This document shows, one piece after another, positions 22,801-30,808 of a DNA stretch of 64,000 nucleotides; positions within the stretch are counted from its first letter, which is position 1; the number at the start of each line of letters is the position of its first letter. The notes under the pieces were generated by a model. It was not told the origin of the DNA. It ran no database searches and worked only from the letters and a program-made list of their open reading frames with translations. This stretch comes from Sabellastarte sp. h YS-2021 (taxonomy: Eukaryota; Annelida; Polychaeta; Sabellida; Sabellidae), in contig OZ024928.1 of assembly GCA_964017235.1 (NCBI GenBank), forward strand, positions 3,162,001 to 3,226,000, given 5' to 3'. Position numbers and translations under genes: made by a program.

Positions 22801-23330
22801 TACACCCGCTATACAGTGATACGGATTCGTTCTTGTTAAAAATTGTTGCAAAAGATGAATCAGTTCCTACACCAAACGATATATACAGAGTTAACTCTAA
22901 GTACTTCGATTTTTCCAATTTTCCAGCCACACATCCACTGTACCACACTAAAAACTCAAGAAAAAAAGGTTATTTTAAATTTGAATACTCATCCAAAGAA
23001 CTAAGAGAGTTTGTGGGTTTAAAATCAAAACAATATTCCATATTATGTTCCTGTGACACCATACATAGAGCTAAAGGAGTACCAAAGGCAGCTGCTAATG
23101 AACTGGTACATGCAGACTACCTACATACTTTGAGAAAAAATCAACCAAAGACTGTTCACTTTTCTGCAATACGAAGTTTCAAACACAAACACTACACAGT
23201 GGATACAGAAAAAATAGCCCTCAGTGCATTTGATGACAAAAGATATATACTAGACGACGGTATTAATTCCTTAGCCTACGGAGATTATCGAATAGCAAGA
23301 TGGGATTCAAAGCAAAAGCTTTCAAAATAA
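19834..23330 (+). pseudogene. polB: Protein-primed family B DNA polymerase, one frameshift
   Basis: Replicates the element from a protein primer at the ends. 19834-20157 encodes a basic N-terminal region and ends at a stop; the homologous continuation is in another frame, open from 20145. The two halves overlap by about 12 bp, so one frameshift lies at 20145-20157. The main frame (to 23330) has a C2H2 cluster (CSFRC...CKTC...H...C), ExoI with VIYMDFETY, an endonuclease-VII-like HNH motif (CYICDSAF, CRDHNH, GIAYNRCN), motif A MFDCNSLYAYC, motif B MANNALYGK, motif C YSDTDSF, and the closing FDDKRYILDDGINSLAYGDY. The TTG at 20178 is only a frame boundary, not a real start. Apart from the frameshift it is complete. 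The frameshift should abolish the full-length enzyme unless it is corrected during translation. Confidence 0.93.
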
Positions 23331-23593
23331 ATGCTCGTAAAAGGGCCTCGGTCACTAAATTCAAAGGGAAACTGTACTGCCACTTTTCTGATCAGTTCTC
23401 GAGAAAAAATGTGACTTTTAACTATCCTGAGTTGAAAAAGCTGAAGAAAATTTTACCTTCGTTGTTAGATATTTTAAAAAAATATGATGGAAAGAAACAG
23501 AAAAAAAAGTGTGAGACACCCGATGAAATGGAAGACGGTTGTGACTCACCTTACAATACCACACCTGAAAGCAGCGATATTGAGTCAGAATAA
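23300..23593 (+). CDS. PC4/Sub1-like ssDNA-binding protein (tentative)
   Basis: 97 residues, starting inside the last 31 bases of polB in another frame. Residues 16-60 fit the PC4 core by eye: ASVTKFKGKLYCHF, then VTFNYPELKKLKKILPSLL, corresponding to the beta-strands and C-terminal helix that bind single-stranded DNA. A Lys-rich then acidic, Ser-rich tail follows. PC4-like proteins act in transcription and in binding unwound DNA; next to the polymerase such a role would make sense. Its stop overlaps the kinase start as TAATG (23591-23595), which suggests coupled expression. The match is short and should be tested by profile search. Confidence 0.55.
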   Translation: MGFKAKAFKINARKRASVTKFKGKLYCHFSDQFSRKNVTFNYPELKKLKKILPSLLDILKKYDGKKQKKKCETPDEMEDGCDSPYNTTPESSDIESE

Positions 23594-24164
23594 TGAAGTT
23601 ACTTAGCATTGATGGGATCATGGGTGCTGGAAAAAGTTATCTCTTTAATTTGTTAAAAGAAAATTTTGCACACAATAAAAAATTGGGTTTGTAGAGGAAC
23701 CAGTGGAGAAATTTAAAAAATATTTACGGTACAATCCATTGAGGGAATATTACAGTGACCCAGTGAAAAATGCTGCACTTTGTCAACACTACTTCTTGAA
23801 TGTCTTAGGAAAGTTATACTCAGAAAGCCTACACAAAACCAGTGACATAGATTACCTCATATCCGAAAGTAACTTGTACAGCACAGTTATTTTCATAAAC
23901 GCTCAGTATGAAAGAGGATACCTGTCAGACTTTCAACATGATTATCTTACAGATCGGGTACACGAAAAAATTGGGGAAACACTCAACAAAGACTGTGGGT
24001 TAGGTTGCAACAAGTTGGTGTACGTAGTCACAGATGTTGAGAGATGTTTGGAACGGATATTACAACGAAAAGAAGAAAGCACCATGATAGAATTACGGGA
24101 CTACCTGCATTGTCTCCAAAAGGAGTACGATGAGTATTATTGCATTTTTGTAGAACAAAAGTGA
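23593..24164 (+). pseudogene. Deoxynucleoside kinase copy 1, frameshifted
   Basis: The start ATG at 23593 leads to LSIDGIMGAGKSYLF, a P-loop of the deoxynucleoside/thymidine kinase family, but the frame stops near 23693. The homologous continuation lies in the next frame from about 23680 (GFVEEPVEKFKKYL) to 24164. The switch falls at a run of six A's (about 23676-23681), so a one- or two-base indel is likely. Later motifs fit the family: an INAQYERGYLSDFQHDY helix, LVYVVTDVERCLERI and the lid region with RILQRKEES. The enzyme would phosphorylate deoxynucleosides to feed DNA synthesis, matching the dUTPase in purpose. The C-terminus beyond 24164 is also degraded (24165-24245). Confidence 0.8.
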
Positions 24165-24245
24165 CAGCGCCGAGAAATTGACTAACATCGATGAGGATGA
24201 AGTTCTTGTGAGAAAAGTTGAAAGACTGTTAAGAAAATCATCAAG

Positions 24246-24669
24246 ATGAAACTGGCAACCATAGAGGGACTTATGGGTGCTGGAAAAACTTATCTCTTTG
24301 AAAAAATTAAATACGCAATACGAAATGGGTTACCTGAATGACTTTCAATACGATTACTTGTCAGATATCATTCAACAAAATATAACAGACACTCTACCCC
24401 AATTCTGCAAGTTAGGTTGCAATAGGCTAGTTTACATCGATACAGATGTTGCAACATGTTTGAAAAGAATCACGGACAGAAAAGGACAGAGCAACATGGA
24501 AAATTTTGAAGATTACCTGAACTGTTTACAAAAAGCGTACGAAGACTACTGCAACATTTTTTCAGAAGAAAATGGAAGGCATTACCTAGTAAGAGTAAAA
24601 AACTCTGATGCAGAATTAGGTGTAAAAACATTGCTAGTTAACAATAATATGTCCGTGTGTCAAGACTGA
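24246..24669 (+). pseudogene. Deoxynucleoside kinase copy 2, internal deletion
   Basis: A second copy starts at 24246 with a P-loop (EGLMGAGKTYLFEK) and, after only a few codons, jumps to the equivalent of the mid-protein helix (LNTQYEMGYLNDFQYDY), in another frame. About 75 residues between P-loop and helix are deleted relative to copy 1. The rest is intact (LVYIDTDVATCLKRI, TDRKGQS, NFEDYLNCLQKAYEDY) and its C-terminus is longer than in copy 1. The two genes are a tandem duplication, both disabled, and diverged enough that the duplication is not recent. Confidence 0.82.
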
Positions 24670-24671
24670 AC

Positions 24672-25112
24672 ATGCCTTACAAACATAGCCCAACAATGGA
24701 GATTTTTTCAAATGATGAATCAGATGTTTCGTGTGAACAGATACAGTGTTGTTCATACTGTTCCAAAGACAAGGTTTTGGTGAAAGGGAAAACCTACTGT
24801 CACGACTGTAAAAGTAATTGCTTCAGGGAATGTAAATGCTGCAAGCGACCATTCCACGATGAAAAATACTTCACTTACTCGGAGACTAGATGTAACTCTT
24901 GTCACAAGAAATACTTAAACGAGAAGGTTAAACGAGAGCAACGAAAGAGGAAACCCGTGGAAGATCCTGTGAACAACAAAAAAACATCTGGAGTGGAGAA
25001 GGTGGAAGAAAAAAGCCCGTGTGAAAAAAGAAAAGCATTAAAGATAATAGGTTTCCTCCCGGTGTTCTGTTTAGGACAGAAGTTAGAAAACCATGAAATT
25101 CAACATAACTAA
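24672..25112 (+). CDS. Cys-rich zinc-binding protein upstream of integrase
   Basis: 146 residues from the ATG at 24672 (a later start at METs near 24699 is possible). Residues about 25-80 hold paired cysteines: CCSYC, YCHDCKSNC, CKCCKRPFH and RCNSC, a pattern of two small treble-clef or ribbon zinc sites. The rest is Lys/Glu-rich. No named family was recognised. Cys-rich small proteins next to the integrase are frequent in Polintons, and a DNA- or capsid-related role is guesswork. Its last bases overlap a possible 47-aa frame that runs into the integrase start. Confidence 0.6.
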   Translation: MPYKHSPTMEIFSNDESDVSCEQIQCCSYCSKDKVLVKGKTYCHDCKSNCFRECKCCKRPFHDEKYFTYSETRCNSCHKKYLNEKVKREQRKRKPVEDPVNNKKTSGVEKVEEKSPCEKRKALKIIGFLPVFCLGQKLENHEIQHN

Positions 25113-25236
25113 TAATACTGTTATCATCACCTGTTGTGAAACTGAAAAAAGGGAGAAAGACCAAACTGACCATTCAGAGGTAGGAAAGAAAGGGTGTTGT
25201 CCATTTGTCCTAAGATTTAGATACAAAAAAGAATGA
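25093..25236 (+). CDS. Possible 47-aa overlapping ORF
   Basis: ATG at 25093 inside the end of the Cys-rich gene, stop TGA at 25234-25236 overlapping the integrase ATG as ATGA. The small protein has CC pairs (IITCCE, GCCPF) and a basic C-terminus (VLRFRYKKE). The exact overlap with the next start is like other junctions in this block, which is the only support. It could be chance. Confidence 0.3.
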   Translation: MKFNITNNTVIITCCETEKREKDQTDHSEVGKKGCCPFVLRFRYKKE

Positions 25237-26183
25237 GCAGCAAAACAGACATTTTACTGAAGAAATTGTATTACAATGTCAAGAAACCAAGTTCATTTTC
25301 AAACAGCTACAAACTTTATAAAGCAGCAAAGAGGAAAAACAGAAATATAACACTCTCCATGGTTCAAGATTTCTTAGCTGGGGAAGACGTTTATACACTA
25401 CACAAACCAACCAGAAAACCTAAGAAATACAGGAAGACTATTGCACATGGTATTGATGTTATACATCAAGCCGATCTTGTAGATGTCAGTGCCCTGTCTA
25501 GAGAAAATAAAGGAAATAAATTTATTCTCACTAACATTGACATTTTTTCGAGAAAGGCATGGGCAGTACCTATCAAAAATAAAACCGGAATATCGGTGAA
25601 AAATGCCTTTGAACTAATTCACAAAGAGAGTGTGCCACAGAAAGTACATACCGACTTAGGCAGTGAGTTTTACAACAAAACTGTACAGGAGTACTTCAAA
25701 TCTAAAGGTATCACACATTACTCCTCTGCGTCTGACTTCAAAGCAGCCATTTGTGAAAGATTCAACCGGACATTAAAATCAAAAATGTGGAAGTATTTCA
25801 GCAAAACTGGGAAATTGAATTACACCTCTATCTTACAAGATATTGTACAAAGCTACAACAACAGTAAACATTCATTCATTGGAACGTCACCAAATCATGT
25901 CACAAAGAGGAATGAGAGCAGAATTTGGAATCATCAATACAAAGATGAAATTGATAAACGTCAGAGCAGACATAAGTACAAGATAGGAGACTTTGTGAGA
26001 CTGATACATTTAGACAATCCTTTCACTAAAAAATATCTTCCAAGATTTACAAAAGAAGTTTTCATTATAGCGGACAGACTTAACACCAAACCTGTGACAT
26101 ATAGAGTAATGGACCAAAAACAGGACATTATTAAAGGTGGATTTTATGACAATGAGTTGGTAAGAGTAAAGATAAAAGACTAA
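25233..26183 (+). CDS. Retroviral-type (rve) DDE integrase of the Polinton
   Basis: 316 residues, intact. It joins the element's ends to target DNA and makes the 6-bp duplication seen at 60-65 and 35819-35824. The RNase-H-fold core shows the acidic triad: D81 in HQADLVDV, D141 in VHTDLGSEFYN and E175 in AAICERFNRTLKSKM. The region before it is basic and helical. After the core, KYKIGDFVRLI begins an SH3-like C-terminal domain. A chromodomain, present in some Polinton integrases, is not evident. Start chosen at 25233 because it overlaps the preceding stop and fits family length. Confidence 0.93.
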   Translation: MSSKTDILLKKLYYNVKKPSSFSNSYKLYKAAKRKNRNITLSMVQDFLAGEDVYTLHKPTRKPKKYRKTIAHGIDVIHQADLVDVSALSRENKGNKFILTNIDIFSRKAWAVPIKNKTGISVKNAFELIHKESVPQKVHTDLGSEFYNKTVQEYFKSKGITHYSSASDFKAAICERFNRTLKSKMWKYFSKTGKLNYTSILQDIVQSYNNSKHSFIGTSPNHVTKRNESRIWNHQYKDEIDKRQSRHKYKIGDFVRLIHLDNPFTKKYLPRFTKEVFIIADRLNTKPVTYRVMDQKQDIIKGGFYDNELVRVKIKD

Positions 26184-26250
26184 TGAGACGCACCACCCAC
26201 CTTCACCATTTTGTGGTGGGTCTGTGTAATTTGTTCATACACAAAAAACA

Positions 26251-26913
26251 ATGAGTTTTGAAGTTTTTGATGCGCGTCTAAGGACACCATTTTCTGCAGT
26301 TGTAGCCGGCCCAAGCATGTGCGGGAAAACTCAGTTTGTGCTCAAGCTATTGGAGTCTTGGAATACAATAGTGGATACTCCATTCGACTATATTGTTTGG
26401 TCATATGGCCAGAAAACGGAAGCATTAGAAAAAATTTAAAAATTATACGGTGACAAAATTACTCTTGTGGAAGGGATACCGGATGACTTGACTGGTTTCA
26501 CAAAACAGAAACAACATGGTGTATTTATCTTCGATGATTCTCAATCCGACATCTGTGATTCTCAAGAAATAGCGGATTTGTTCACCAAAAAATGTCACCA
26601 CGAGAATATCAGCACCATTGTGATATTTCAAAATCTATTTTGTGAGGGAAAACACAGAAAAACCATCTATAGGAATGCCTCATACCTTATCTTATTTAAC
26701 AATCCCCTAGATTACACATTGGCTTATTCCCTAGCTAGAAAAATTTATCCACACAAGTCGGGCATATTTTTAGACATATTTAAAAATGCAACGAGGAGAC
26801 CTTATACTTATTTATTTATAGATGGAAAAGTCAGCACACCAGAGGATGCTCGTTTTAGAACAGATTTGTTTGGTAAAAACTTCCAGAGAGTTTTTGTGCC
26901 CAACAAAGCATAA
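26251..26913 (+). pseudogene. Packaging ATPase (FtsK/HerA-A32 type), one nonsense codon
   Basis: This ATPase pumps DNA into preformed capsids. The Walker A motif is VVAGPSMCGKTQF (residues 20-27 core), and Walker B is GVFIFDDSQSD. A further conserved stretch, STIVIFQNLF, fits the sensor region. The gene is one frame of about 220 codons, the normal size for Polintons, but codon 63 is TAA (26437-26439, within LEKI-stop-KLYGDK). Nothing else is broken; frame and spacing continue. The lesion is therefore a single substitution or an unusual allele. It stands between integrase and the small virion-type genes, the usual Polinton neighbourhood. Confidence 0.9.
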
Positions 26914-26982
26914 AAAATTATCCGTGTGACAGATTCAAACAACAGTTAATAATAGTATGGAAGAAAGAGACAAAAAGATAAT

Positions 26983-27315
26983 ATGGGATCTGCACTAAAG
27001 AGAAGAGATTATCTCACATTACTAGCAAATTCAAAAGATGTGAAAAGAAGGAAGGCACTTTTAGATGTAGCCACAAAACAAGAAATTGATGCTATATCAG
27101 AGTGCTTGTTAAACATAGTAAATGGTCGTGTGAGAATTTCACCCTCTAAAATTGGAAAGTTAAAGAAAATAAAAAGACACCTCAAAGATCTCACAAACAA
27201 AAGGTGTTCATTTAAGAAAAGAAAACAAATTCTGAAACAGGAAGGGGGATTCTTGACGAGTATATTACCGGTGGCATTGTCTGTGCTAGGTTCACTATTT
27301 GGAGGTGGGAAATGA
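26983..27315 (+). CDS. Conserved small Polinton protein with hydrophobic C-terminus
   Basis: 110 residues. The N-terminal two thirds are helical and strongly basic (KRRDYLTLL, RRKALLDVA, KKIKRHLKDL, KKRKQILKQ). The end is a Gly-flanked hydrophobic stretch, GGFLTSILPVALSVLGSLF. Proteins of this plan lie beside the capsid genes in many invertebrate Polintons. The basic part could contact DNA and the hydrophobic tail a membrane, but the role is not established. Its TGA overlaps the next ATG as ATGA (27312-27315). Confidence 0.7.
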   Translation: MGSALKRRDYLTLLANSKDVKRRKALLDVATKQEIDAISECLLNIVNGRVRISPSKIGKLKKIKRHLKDLTNKRCSFKKRKQILKQEGGFLTSILPVALSVLGSLFGGGK

Positions 27316-27863
27316 ATTATAAAGAGGCTGTAATTGTTCCACTGGAAGTATTTAACAAGTGTAACTTTAACCCACAGGAGAAAGAACTTCCTCCCCAAAA
27401 AACTGGTGACATACTTGATGACAAAACTCTTCCTCCAGATGTGAAAATTAAGCTTTATAATCAGAAAAAGAAATTGACCAAGAGACCCCTTCCAGAACCA
27501 CAACTTGTACAGATTAAAAAAGACGTAGAAGTAGAAGCTCCATCTGAAGATATCATATTAAACCAATTTCCCCTGAGAACAAAACCTGTGGTTAATTTAA
27601 TTTTAAAATATATGAAAGACTCGCGAGGTATCTTATCATGGACGGATAACCTGGAAATTGTAATCGAGGGTGACACAATACAAGACAGTAATCTTATTCA
27701 GTTACTTCGGTTTGTAACAAACAGTTTAACCATTACATCTGCTAAAGATATACCCGTGGGAGCAGAGAATTTTGTGGATACGTTGGTGGATATTGGTGTT
27801 CCTAAGGCATACATACAACTACCGCGAAGAAGTACGAAAAAGAGTGAGTGGGTGAAGTTTTAA
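27312..27863 (+). CDS. Conserved Polinton protein of the capsid gene cluster
   Basis: 183 residues, intact. It begins with a short conserved MNYKEAVIVPLEVF element, then a DDKTLPPDVKIKLYNQ motif, a Pro/Lys-rich linker and a C-terminal half containing RGILSWTDNLEIVIEGD and DSNLIQLLRFV. The family is recognised as a frequent partner of the double-jelly-roll capsid gene in animal Polintons; its function is unknown. The ATGA overlap with the preceding gene points to joint expression. Confidence 0.7.
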   Translation: MNYKEAVIVPLEVFNKCNFNPQEKELPPQKTGDILDDKTLPPDVKIKLYNQKKKLTKRPLPEPQLVQIKKDVEVEAPSEDIILNQFPLRTKPVVNLILKYMKDSRGILSWTDNLEIVIEGDTIQDSNLIQLLRFVTNSLTITSAKDIPVGAENFVDTLVDIGVPKAYIQLPRRSTKKSEWVKF

Positions 27864-27937
27864 ATGGACTGTGTGATGTTTTGAAAAGTGACAGTTTCTT
27901 AATGTAAAGGACTAAGAATTTTCCTCATGACATCAAG

Positions 27938-28315
27938 ATGAGAATCATCAAATATTATCCAAACACAAAAGGAATAGAACACCATTACTGTCAATCCGGG
28001 GGAAATATTCCAGTTTTTGTTGGATCTCCAATTCAACGAGGTAGTGGTCTAGGTCAAATATTATCCGGTTTATTCAAACGAGCACTGCCAATTCTAAAGG
28101 AAAAAGTATTACCAGCAGTTGTCCGTTCCGGAAAAGAGGTGTTATCAGACGTCATAATAAACAAGAAAGGAGTAAAACAAGCCCTATTAGACACTGGGAA
28201 GAATCGCATCTCAGAATTTGTGGGAAACACTCCTGTGACGGGTAGATCTAAGAAGCGTAAAAAGAGCTCTCCGCAAACCAGTGGGAAAAGAAGAAAGTTA
28301 AATCTTGTACTATAA
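27938..28315 (+). CDS. pX/pVI-like minor virion protein
   Basis: 125 residues. The start has a motif common to this family, GGNIPVFVGSPIQRGSGLG, then an amphipathic helix region (QILSGLFKRALPILKEKVLP) and a very basic C-terminus (KKRKKSS, KRRKLN). In adenoviruses and Polintons, short Gly- and Lys-rich proteins of this type lie inside the capsid, condense DNA or disturb membranes, and are often cleaved by the viral protease. A GG-x context near the N-terminus would fit such processing. Assignment by composition, motif and position between ATPase and capsid genes. Confidence 0.7.
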   Translation: MRIIKYYPNTKGIEHHYCQSGGNIPVFVGSPIQRGSGLGQILSGLFKRALPILKEKVLPAVVRSGKEVLSDVIINKKGVKQALLDTGKNRISEFVGNTPVTGRSKKRKKSSPQTSGKRRKLNLVL

Positions 28316-28321
28316 AGAAAT

Positions 28322-29671
28322 ATGGCTATTCACCCACAGTCCTGCGAGAGTGCAATGTCTAATCTAGAGCTCTTCACTGTACCGAGCACGCATATTTCTA
28401 CTGAGGCATCGAGATACGTCGAGCACAAACCTGTAAGCACTTTAGACAAAGGGAGTGATCTGCATTTCAAAATTAAAGCCGACGAGAGTGAATATTTAGA
28501 TTTTAGCCAGTCATTGTTGCACCTAAAATGTAAAATACTAGCCGCAGATGGTGGAGTCCTTAGAAGGAAAGTAGCCGACGACGATCCCACAGTACCACAT
28601 CGATCCATTGTATTTCCTGTCAACTATCTAATTGCAGCAATGTTCAAACAAGTAGAGGTTTATCTCGGAGGAAGATTAGTGTCCTCAAATGACACGATGT
28701 ATCCGTACCGAGCTTTTCTGGAAACGTTACTCTCATATACCAAGGATGTTAAGAATGAATTTCTGGCAATGTCATTATACTTTCCGGAAACAAAGGACTT
28801 AGAGGCGATAGCACCAGTAGCCCTTGCAGACACAAGCAATGTGAATCCATCTGCAGTTACAAGATTTAACAAAACAAAATTTGGAAAATCATTCGAATTA
28901 ATTGGAAGAATACATGCCGATTTCTTTAACCAAGCAAGATACCTGATGGGAAAGTGCTCGGTTAAAGTGAAATTGCACAGACACTCACCGAAATTCTTTC
29001 TGATGGCTGCAACAGAGAACAATGAATATGTTTTAGAAATTGAAAGTGCTTCTTTCTTTGTGAAACATGACACAATTATACCGTCCATAAGAGCTGCTCA
29101 CTTAAAAAATCTACAGTCGGACCGGATAAAGTATCCCATAAAAAGAGTTGAGATGAAATATTTTACCAAAGGGGCCAATCGAGATGATATGTCCGAGCGA
29201 AATCTATGTGATGGTCAACTACCAACAAGAATTGTTCTTGGGATGGTGAACTCTTCCGCCTTTAATGGAAATATAAAACAAAACCCTTTCAATTTTCAAC
29301 ACTTCAATGTGCGGAGTATAGTACTGAGAGTCAATGGGAAAGCCGTTCCATTCGAGGAGTTGGAGATGGATTTCTCTTCTGGCAAATACCTTATGGGGTA
29401 CCTTTCACTGTTTCAAGGGACAGATACCGTATACTCGAATAATTCAATGGGTGTTACAACTGAAAATTATAAAAATGGTCACACCATTTATGCCTTTGAC
29501 TTGGAGACCAATTCAGTCCCGGGTGAGATGACGCTGATCAAAAACGGAGAGGTCGGGGTTGAAATAAAACTGTCAGAAACCTGCACTACTGCTGTCACTT
29601 TTGTTGCATATTTTGAATATCAGGACATGATTGAGATAGATTCGGAAATGAATCCTGCAACCGAGGTATAA
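28322..29671 (+). CDS. Major capsid protein (double jelly roll, hexon-like)
   Basis: 449 residues, intact, and the usual length for the Polinton family often annotated in invertebrate genomes as 'F54H12.2-like'. Recognisable positions are the N-terminal LELFTVPSTHIS, YLDFSQSLLHLKCKI (first strand set), FKQVEVYLGGRLVSS, YPYRAFLETLLSY, the domain junction IGRIHADFFNQARYL, PIKRVEMKYF, LPTRIVLGMV, NPFNFQHFNV and the closing VAYFEYQDMIEID. It is predicted to form the trimeric capsomers of the shell. It is followed by the protease after 5 bases. Confidence 0.92.
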   Translation: MAIHPQSCESAMSNLELFTVPSTHISTEASRYVEHKPVSTLDKGSDLHFKIKADESEYLDFSQSLLHLKCKILAADGGVLRRKVADDDPTVPHRSIVFPVNYLIAAMFKQVEVYLGGRLVSSNDTMYPYRAFLETLLSYTKDVKNEFLAMSLYFPETKDLEAIAPVALADTSNVNPSAVTRFNKTKFGKSFELIGRIHADFFNQARYLMGKCSVKVKLHRHSPKFFLMAATENNEYVLEIESASFFVKHDTIIPSIRAAHLKNLQSDRIKYPIKRVEMKYFTKGANRDDMSERNLCDGQLPTRIVLGMVNSSAFNGNIKQNPFNFQHFNVRSIVLRVNGKAVPFEELEMDFSSGKYLMGYLSLFQGTDTVYSNNSMGVTTENYKNGHTIYAFDLETNSVPGEMTLIKNGEVGVEIKLSETCTTAVTFVAYFEYQDMIEIDSEMNPATEV

Positions 29672-29676
29672 AAGCA

Positions 29677-30207
29677 ATGGACACTCAGCAAATTACTCAA
29701 GTGTTAAGTACGAACAATATTACAAAAAATGCATACATCGGCACATTACCATGTGATAAACTACCAACAAAAATAGATCGAATTCCGTTTGCTGTTGTAG
29801 TCAACACAGATGTACACACCAAACCAGGAACGCATTGGACTGCTATTTATTTACCATCAGTAAAGGAACCAATAGAATATTTTGATAGTTATGGGGGAGA
29901 ACCAACTAATAAATACATTGTAAAATTCCTCGAAATGGTAGACCAGTATAGCTACAACAGCAGAAGAGTACAACACCTTTTCTCTACCGCATGTGGTCAA
30001 CATTGTATCTACTTCATCTCAAATAGGTGTAAAGGTATGTCATACAATAACATCATGAATACGTACAACCATGAGGGTTACAGTAAAAATGACAAAATGG
30101 TCAAAGAGTTTTGTAAAAGGAAATTTGGTTTAGACATAAGTAAAAAAGTTTCAGAAGATTTCTTAACCCGACAAATTTCACGTCAGTTAATTGATAGTTT
30201 GCAGTAA
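29677..30207 (+). CDS. Adenain-like cysteine protease
   Basis: 176 residues, intact. It matures capsid proteins in Polintons and adenoviruses. The catalytic set is visible in order: H53 in GTHWTAIY, D70 in EYFDSYGG, Q99 and C106 in VQHLFSTACGQHC, with the Gln-to-Cys spacing of seven seen in adenain. A basic helix follows. It comes 5 bases after the major capsid gene, the conserved Polinton arrangement. The retained active site contrasts with the broken polymerase and ATPase. Confidence 0.92.
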   Translation: MDTQQITQVLSTNNITKNAYIGTLPCDKLPTKIDRIPFAVVVNTDVHTKPGTHWTAIYLPSVKEPIEYFDSYGGEPTNKYIVKFLEMVDQYSYNSRRVQHLFSTACGQHCIYFISNRCKGMSYNNIMNTYNHEGYSKNDKMVKEFCKRKFGLDISKKVSEDFLTRQISRQLIDSLQ

Positions 30208-30278
30208 ATATTCTTTTCTTTATATGAACTATGTGACAAGGCTAATTTTCACTGTACAAAGAAATACTTATCAAAACC

Positions 30279-30719
30279 ATGTTTTCAACGGTACTCTTGT
30301 GGTCTTGCTTTGTAGTATCCGCATTTAGCAGTAAGTGCGGTAATCCACCAGTTTGTTGGTGTACTAACGCTGTTGGAATTATCTTGTGTAAAAATATTGA
30401 TACGCTACCTTTTTTTAATGAGGATGATAAAAATACAGCAATATTCTTAGACTTAATTAATACAGGCATAACAGAATTGCCCAATTTTAGGTCATGGCCT
30501 ATCCTGGAAATGATTGTTATCAGAAACAGCACGCATCTGTGTAATATTACAATCGATAAACCTGAACACATTTGGCTCGATTCGGACTGTCCGGGTCACC
30601 AAAATCTTGAAAATATTGTGCAGGGAGAACATCATTACAAGTTAAGAAGGGTGGATTGGCCATACCTCTTATTACTTATTCCTCTTTTTTCATTGGGCTA
30701 TTTATTGGTTACGAAGTAA
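30279..30719 (+). CDS. Single-pass membrane protein with LRR-like ectodomain
   Basis: 146 residues. A signal peptide (about 1-18, hydrophobic, ending SAFSS) leads to a Cys-capped segment like an LRR N-terminal cap (KCGNPPVCWCTN...LCKN), one or two leucine-rich repeats (TAIFLDLINTGITELPNF), several Cys and N-glycosylation sites (NST, NIT), and a C-terminal membrane segment (PYLLLLIPLFSLGYLLV) with almost no tail. A 30-codon basic frame at 30722-30814 just after the stop might be a lost tail in another frame. It is the last gene of the block. It might act at a membrane or on the cell surface; nothing in the sequence shows which. Possibly captured from a host LRR receptor. Confidence 0.68.
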   Translation: MFSTVLLWSCFVVSAFSSKCGNPPVCWCTNAVGIILCKNIDTLPFFNEDDKNTAIFLDLINTGITELPNFRSWPILEMIVIRNSTHLCNITIDKPEHIWLDSDCPGHQNLENIVQGEHHYKLRRVDWPYLLLLIPLFSLGYLLVTK

Positions 30720-30808
30720 GGATGAAAGGAAACACAATTCAGTTTTATCGGAAAAAGAAGGGCAGTAAAACTTCAAATAATGTTAGCTTAACAAACATAG
30801 ATGACAGG

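Noticed and set aside
26437..26439. Recoding of TAA in the ATPase (alternative code or readthrough)
   Set aside because: Other genes use TAA as a normal stop and no recoding signal is seen; a point mutation is simpler.
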